From the NCBI GenBank assembly GCA_947384015.1, contig CANDFN010000045.1:1-8039 (forward strand): a stretch of 8,039 nt of DNA, in the 5' to 3' direction. Source of the stretch: an uncultured Clostridia bacterium. GTDB taxonomy: Bacteria; Bacillota; Clostridia; Christensenellales; UBA1242. Under the pieces are notes generated by a model. That model had not been told where the DNA came from and did no database searches. It worked only from the letters and a program-made list of their open reading frames with translations. Shown here in pieces: positions 6,282 to 8,039 of the stretch. Positions within the stretch are counted from its first letter, which is position 1. Every line of letters starts with the position of its first letter. A program made the position numbers and the translations under genes.

Positions 6282-6306
6282 CATCGTCATACGCGGCGTA
6301 GAATAT

Positions 6307-6440
6307 TTGGTGCGCAAAAGGGTTAAAATGGATGTGTTGCATATAACAGTTAACAAATTCTTACCTTTCAAATTGTAGTTACAATTTGTTGCCCATAAAA
6401 TAGCACCAACATTGTTAACTTTGTGTTAAACTTAACACAA
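6307..6440 (+). repeat. Cluster of inverted repeats in the tRNA-Met/tRNA-Glu spacer
   Basis: The 180-base spacer 6282-6461 holds no protein gene and no T-tract terminator, so it is probably transcribed with both tRNAs. It contains several exact inverted repeats. CAAATTGTA/TACAATTTG is at 6369-6377 and 6380-6388. TTGTGTTAA/TTAACACAA is at 6421-6429 and 6432-6440. AGTTAACAA/TTGTTAACT is at 6348-6356 and 6412-6420. TTGGTGC/GCACCAA is at 6307-6313 and 6403-6409. The last two arms interleave, as in a pseudoknot. AACAAATT (6352-6359) could instead pair with AATTTGTT (6383-6390). Whether this is a processed spacer, a small RNA or a degenerate mobile element cannot be told. Confidence 0.6.
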
Positions 6441-6461
6441 GTCAAGCGAAAGTTGCAATAT

Positions 6462-6536
6462 GGTCCCATGGTCAAGCGGTTAAGACACCGCCCTTTCACG
6501 GCGGTATCAGGGGTTCGATTCCCCTTGGGACTACCA
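6462..6536 (+). tRNA. tRNA-Glu (TTC)
   Basis: The cloverleaf is complete. Acceptor stem is GGTCCCA with TGGGACT, with G1-U72 wobble. The D arm is GTC...GAC. The anticodon stem is CCGCC/GGCGG with loop CTTTCAC (anticodon TTC), and the T arm is AGGGG/CCCCT with loop TTCGATT. Discriminator is A and CCA is encoded. The UUC wobble uridine belongs to the class modified by MnmE/MnmG, both encoded nearby. A terminator follows directly. Its 3' end is duplicated 183 bases downstream. Confidence 0.96.
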
Positions 6537-6543
6537 AACAGAC

Positions 6544-6569
6544 AAAGCTCACCAGAAGGTGAGTTTTTT
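6544..6569 (+). terminator. Intrinsic terminator after tRNA-Glu
   Basis: AAAGCTCACC (6544-6553) pairs with GGTGAGTTT (6558-6566), with one G-T wobble, around AGAA, followed by a T-run to 6569. It ends the tRNA transcription unit and is repeated almost exactly at 6727-6752. Confidence 0.92.
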
Positions 6570-6592
6570 ATTACTTATTGATGTTTAAATAT

Positions 6593-6703
6593 AGGGGAAT
6601 CTCACCCCCTCGGGGTTCGCCCCTTGTCGGGCAGACCGCAACAAGTTGCTCCCGCTCGTATGCTAAAAACAACAAACCATTGTTGTTTTCTTTACGCACT
6701 CGC
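6593..6703. other. GC-rich, inverted-repeat-dense stretch between the two tRNA-Glu 3' ends
   Basis: About 70 bases (6593-6660) are far richer in G+C than the AT-rich surroundings, like the tRNA genes themselves. Several short hairpins are visible: AGGGG/CCCCT (from 6593), GGGG-TTCG-CCCC (6612-6623), CGGG...CCCG (from 6628) enclosing GCAAC-AA-GTTGC, and AAAACAACAA-ACCA-TTGTTGTTTT (perfect 10 bp, about 6666-6689) with outer CGTA/TACG. It includes pieces matching the tRNA-Glu T arm: GGGGTTCG then CCCCTTG (6612-6626) in direct orientation, and AGGGGAATC (6593-6601) as the inverse of GATTCCCCT. It could be a structured RNA ending at the second terminator, a scar of integration or tRNA loss, or an interspersed repeat. 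No gene is supported. Confidence 0.5.
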
Positions 6704-6755
6704 CCCCTTGGGACTACCAGACAAACAAAGCTCACCAGAAGGTGAGTTTTTTATT
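6704..6755 (+). repeat. Second copy of tRNA-Glu 3' end plus terminator
   Basis: These 52 bases repeat 6521-6572 with only two mismatches (6720 and 6724). The copy includes the last 16 bases of tRNA-Glu (CCCCTTGGGACTACCA) and the whole terminator hairpin. No tRNA body precedes it, so it is a fragment. The geometry resembles the attL/attR pair left by an integrase that targets a tRNA 3' end, but only 131 bases separate the copies and no integrase is present. Loss of most of a tandem second tRNA-Glu is an equally good reading. Confidence 0.9.
6727..6752 (+). terminator. Duplicated terminator
   Basis: Same hairpin as at 6544-6569: AAAGCTCACC, loop AGAA, GGTGAGTTT and T-run. It is intact and should function if anything transcribes through 6593-6720. 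Confidence 0.85.
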
Positions 6756-6811
6756 TTTTAGCACTTACTTGTTTCTATGAAAGGGGACAACCTTTCCCTT
6801 GCATCCTTTCC

Positions 6812-6835
6812 CTTTTAATAAGGAATTATTAAAAG
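6812..6835. repeat. Perfect 10-bp hairpin with GGAA loop
   Basis: CTTTTAATAA (6812-6821) and TTATTAAAAG (6826-6835) are perfect complements around a GNRA-type loop, GGAA. There is no following T-tract, so it is not a normal terminator. The rest of 6756-6905 is AT-rich and holds no gene. It also contains GAAAGG/CCTTTC near 6780 and AATAGAT-TTT-ATCTATT (6891-6907), the latter overlapping the serS -35 box. Confidence 0.5.
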
Positions 6836-6905
6836 CATTTCAATTTATCTAAAGGTTATATTTTAATAATTATAAATGTTTATTTAATAAAATAGATTTT
6901 ATCTA

Positions 6906-6934
6906 TTGACAATCAAAAAATATAGAGATATAAT
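6906..6934 (+). promoter_or_regulatory. Consensus promoter of the serS T-box transcript
   Basis: Perfect TTGACA (6906-6911), 17-base spacer and perfect TATAAT (6929-6934). Predicted transcription start is near 6941, just upstream of T-box stem I. An AATAGAT/ATCTATT inverted repeat abuts the -35. Confidence 0.9.
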
Positions 6935-6940
6935 AAGTTT

Positions 6941-7169
6941 AATTTAATTGCCAGTGAAGAGGCTATTAGTTGATAACTGATAAAGAGAGTTTGCGGTTGG
7001 TGAAAGCAAATGAAAGTTGCAACTATCTCCACCTTGGAGGCACCAATGAAAGTTGGGTTGACTACATAACGCAATTTGTAGAAAATGAGTGAGATACTTT
7101 TGTATCTAATTAGAGTGGCACCGTGGATTATATTCACCTCTAAAAAGGTTTTCTTTTTGGAGGTTTTTT
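6941..7169 (+). promoter_or_regulatory. T-box riboswitch (tRNA-Ser sensing) upstream of serS
   Basis: This leader senses uncharged tRNA and permits serS transcription when seryl-tRNA is scarce. The T-box sequence AGAGTGGCACCGTGG is at 7112-7126. The antiterminator is explicit: TTAGAG (7110-7115) pairs with CTCTAA (7138-7143) and GTG (7123-7125) with CAC (7135-7137), leaving the canonical 7-base bulge TGGCACC. Its TGGC would pair with GCCA, fitting the G73 discriminator of tRNA-Ser. Stem I carries AGAGAG (6984-6989) and an apical hairpin TTTGC/GCAAA with the GGTTGGTGAAA loop. The likely specifier is TCC (7028-7030), followed by A; TCT at 7026-7028 is the alternative. Later hairpins are CTACA/TGTAG (7062-7066, 7077-7081) and GATAC/GTATC (7093-7106). 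The competing terminator follows. Confidence 0.93.
7136..7169 (+). terminator. Regulated terminator of the serS T-box
   Basis: ACCTCTAAAAAG (7136-7147) pairs with CTTTTTGGAGGT (7153-7164), with one T-G wobble, around GTTTT, followed by a T-run. Its left arm overlaps the antiterminator strand (7135-7143), so the two structures exclude each other. Confidence 0.93.
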
Positions 7170-7207
7170 ATATGTTGTTTAAATTAAAAACTTTTATATA
7201 TAGCTTA

Positions 7208-7235
7208 TTGTCCCGTAAGGGATAGGTGTTTTTTT
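7208..7235 (+). terminator. Second terminator-like hairpin in the serS leader
   Basis: TTGTCCC (7208-7214) pairs with GGGATAG (7219-7225), with two wobble pairs, around the GNRA loop GTAA. Seven T follow at 7229-7235 after a three-base gap. It lies between the T-box terminator and serS, 45 bases before the start codon. It is weaker than the T-box terminator and may only pause polymerase. Confidence 0.5.
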
Positions 7236-7279
7236 GTATTTATATTTATAAAAGAATTTTAATTTAAAGGAGAATGAAA

Positions 7280-7993
7280 ATGTTAGATATTAAAGATATA
7301 AAAAGAAGAAAAGATTATTACAAACAATGTTTTGCAAAAAGGGAATATGATGTAGATTTAGATGAGATGATAAATTTGCATAATAAGGCTTTGGCATTAA
7401 AACTAGAGCAAGAAGAATTATTAGCTATTAAAAACAAGGGTGCAAAGGAGTATGAACAAGCAAAACGAAACAATGCAAACAATTTACAAGAGCTACAAAA
7501 CGCAATGCGCATAAACACTCAAAAGGTTGCAGAATTAACTGCCGAATATAATAAGGTTTTGGAGGAGTTTAATAACATCTATTTGGCGCTTCCAAATATT
7601 GTTGTGGACGATGCACCAGCTGGTGGCAAAGAACATAATGAGGTTTTAAGAGAGTTTAAAGCAAAACCAAATTTTAATTTTAAACCTAAAACTCACATAG
7701 AGTTGTGTAAAGATTTAAAACTAATAGATTATGATAGGGCAATAAAAATTGCAGGTGAAGGTAATTGGATTTATACAGGTATGGGAGCAAGGTTGGAATG
7801 GGCAATACTAAATTTTTGTATTAACGAACATTTAAACGATGGTTTTGAATTTAAATTGTTGCCCCACATGCTAAAATATGATTGCGGTTTTGGTGCAGGT
7901 CAGTTTCCTAAATTTGATAAAGAAGATTTCTTTATAGATAAAGAATGTTTACCAAATAACTTTTTGTTGCAAACTGCAGAAACTGCTCTTGTT
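7280..7993 (+). CDS. serS: Seryl-tRNA synthetase, 5' part (truncated by adapter)
   Basis: SerRS charges tRNA-Ser with serine (and tRNA-Sec where present). The 238 genuine residues begin MLDIKDIKRRKDYYKQCF, as in the family. A charged antiparallel coiled coil at about residues 26-100 binds the long variable arm of tRNA-Ser. The LALPNIV turn leads into the class II catalytic core: motif 1 around GMGARLEWAILNFCINEHLNDGF, then GAGQFPKF and LLQTAETALV, the stretch just before motif 2. Motifs 2 and 3 are missing; a full protein is about 420 residues. I chose the ATG at 7280, because AAAGGAG (7266-7272) lies seven bases before it but only one base before the in-frame ATG at 7274. Expression should depend on the T-box. 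Codons after 7993 are adapter, so the apparent ending RSEEHTSELQSP is not protein sequence. Confidence 0.95.
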
Positions 7994-8039
7994 AGATCGG
8001 AAGAGCACACGTCTGAACTCCAGTCACCATAATACATCT
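7994..8039. other. Illumina TruSeq-type adapter and index (contamination)
   Basis: Positions 7994-8027 match the 34-base Illumina indexed adapter, beginning AGATCGGAAGAGC and ending CCAGTCAC. The next eight bases, CATAATAC (8028-8035), sit in the index position. ATCT (8036-8039) is the expected continuation of the adapter. The true genomic sequence therefore ends at 7993, in the middle of serS. Confidence 0.97.

Noticed and set aside
6326..6376. 16-codon plus-strand frame starting MDVLHITVNK in the tRNA spacer
   Set aside because: Very short, no ribosome-binding site, and it overlaps the inverted-repeat cluster.
6572..6755. Minus-strand open frame across the GC-rich segment (reading AYEREQLVAVCPTRGEPRGG)
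   Set aside because: The frame runs through the duplicated tRNA end and terminator, has no RBS or good start, and is better explained by stop-poor GC-rich sequence.
6521..6755. Intact integrated element bounded by att sites
   Set aside because: Only 131 bases separate the tRNA-end copies and there is no integrase or other element gene; at most a scar or an empty site.
6913..7137. Minus-strand open frame of 74 codons
   Set aside because: It is antisense to the T-box leader, whose structure and T-box motif fully explain this region.
7994..8032. C-terminal extension of SerRS (RSEEHTSELQSP)
   Set aside because: These codons are adapter sequence, not genome.
1..8039. CRISPR array, toxin-antitoxin pair or defence island
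   Set aside because: No regularly spaced direct repeats and no recognisable defence or toxin genes; the protein genes are housekeeping, one regulator and two unknowns.

Overview
The window is an AT-rich stretch (about one third G+C by eye) of ordinary bacterial housekeeping DNA. It most likely comes from a Bacillota/Clostridia-like genome. The evidence is a T-box leader ahead of serS, sigma-A-type promoters, short strong U-tract terminators, tRNA genes with encoded CCA, and an XRE-membrane-zinc-ribbon regulator of a kind common in Firmicutes. All seven visible stop codons are TAA and tryptophan is read from TGG, so the standard bacterial code fits. The right edge is not genomic: from 7994 to the end it is an Illumina TruSeq-type adapter with an 8-base index, so this is the raw end of a draft or metagenomic contig.

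Layout. 1-270: 3' end of rpsR and its terminator. 313-785: a lone four-helix membrane protein. 886-2298: mnmE, then a bidirectional terminator shared with a convergent 70-residue gene (2297-2509, minus strand). 2687-4609: mnmG. 4627-5236: a dUTPase. 5360-6062: an HTH/membrane/zinc-ribbon regulator with a palindrome in its promoter region. 6168-6281: elongator tRNA-Met behind a consensus promoter. 6282-6461: a spacer rich in inverted repeats. 6462-6569: tRNA-Glu(UUC) and its terminator. 6593-6755: a GC-rich structured stretch ending in a second copy of the tRNA-Glu 3' end plus terminator. 6906-7235: promoter, T-box leader and a second terminator-like hairpin. 7280-7993: 5' part of serS. 7994-8039: adapter.

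Most genes are single transcription units with their own promoter and terminator. Several promoters share an extended -10 element, TGTTAWAAT, very close to the start codon. For mnmE and mnmG the spacing predicts leaderless mRNAs. Functionally the window centres on translation: S18, MnmE and MnmG (which jointly modify U34 of tRNAs including tRNA-Glu UUC, encoded here), two tRNAs, and seryl-tRNA synthetase under T-box control. dUTPase adds nucleotide hygiene.

I found no convincing wholly new system. The most unusual parts are the tRNA-Glu 3'-end duplication with the GC-rich segment before it, the structured spacer between the tRNAs, the predicted leaderless modification genes, and the adapter-derived serS tail.
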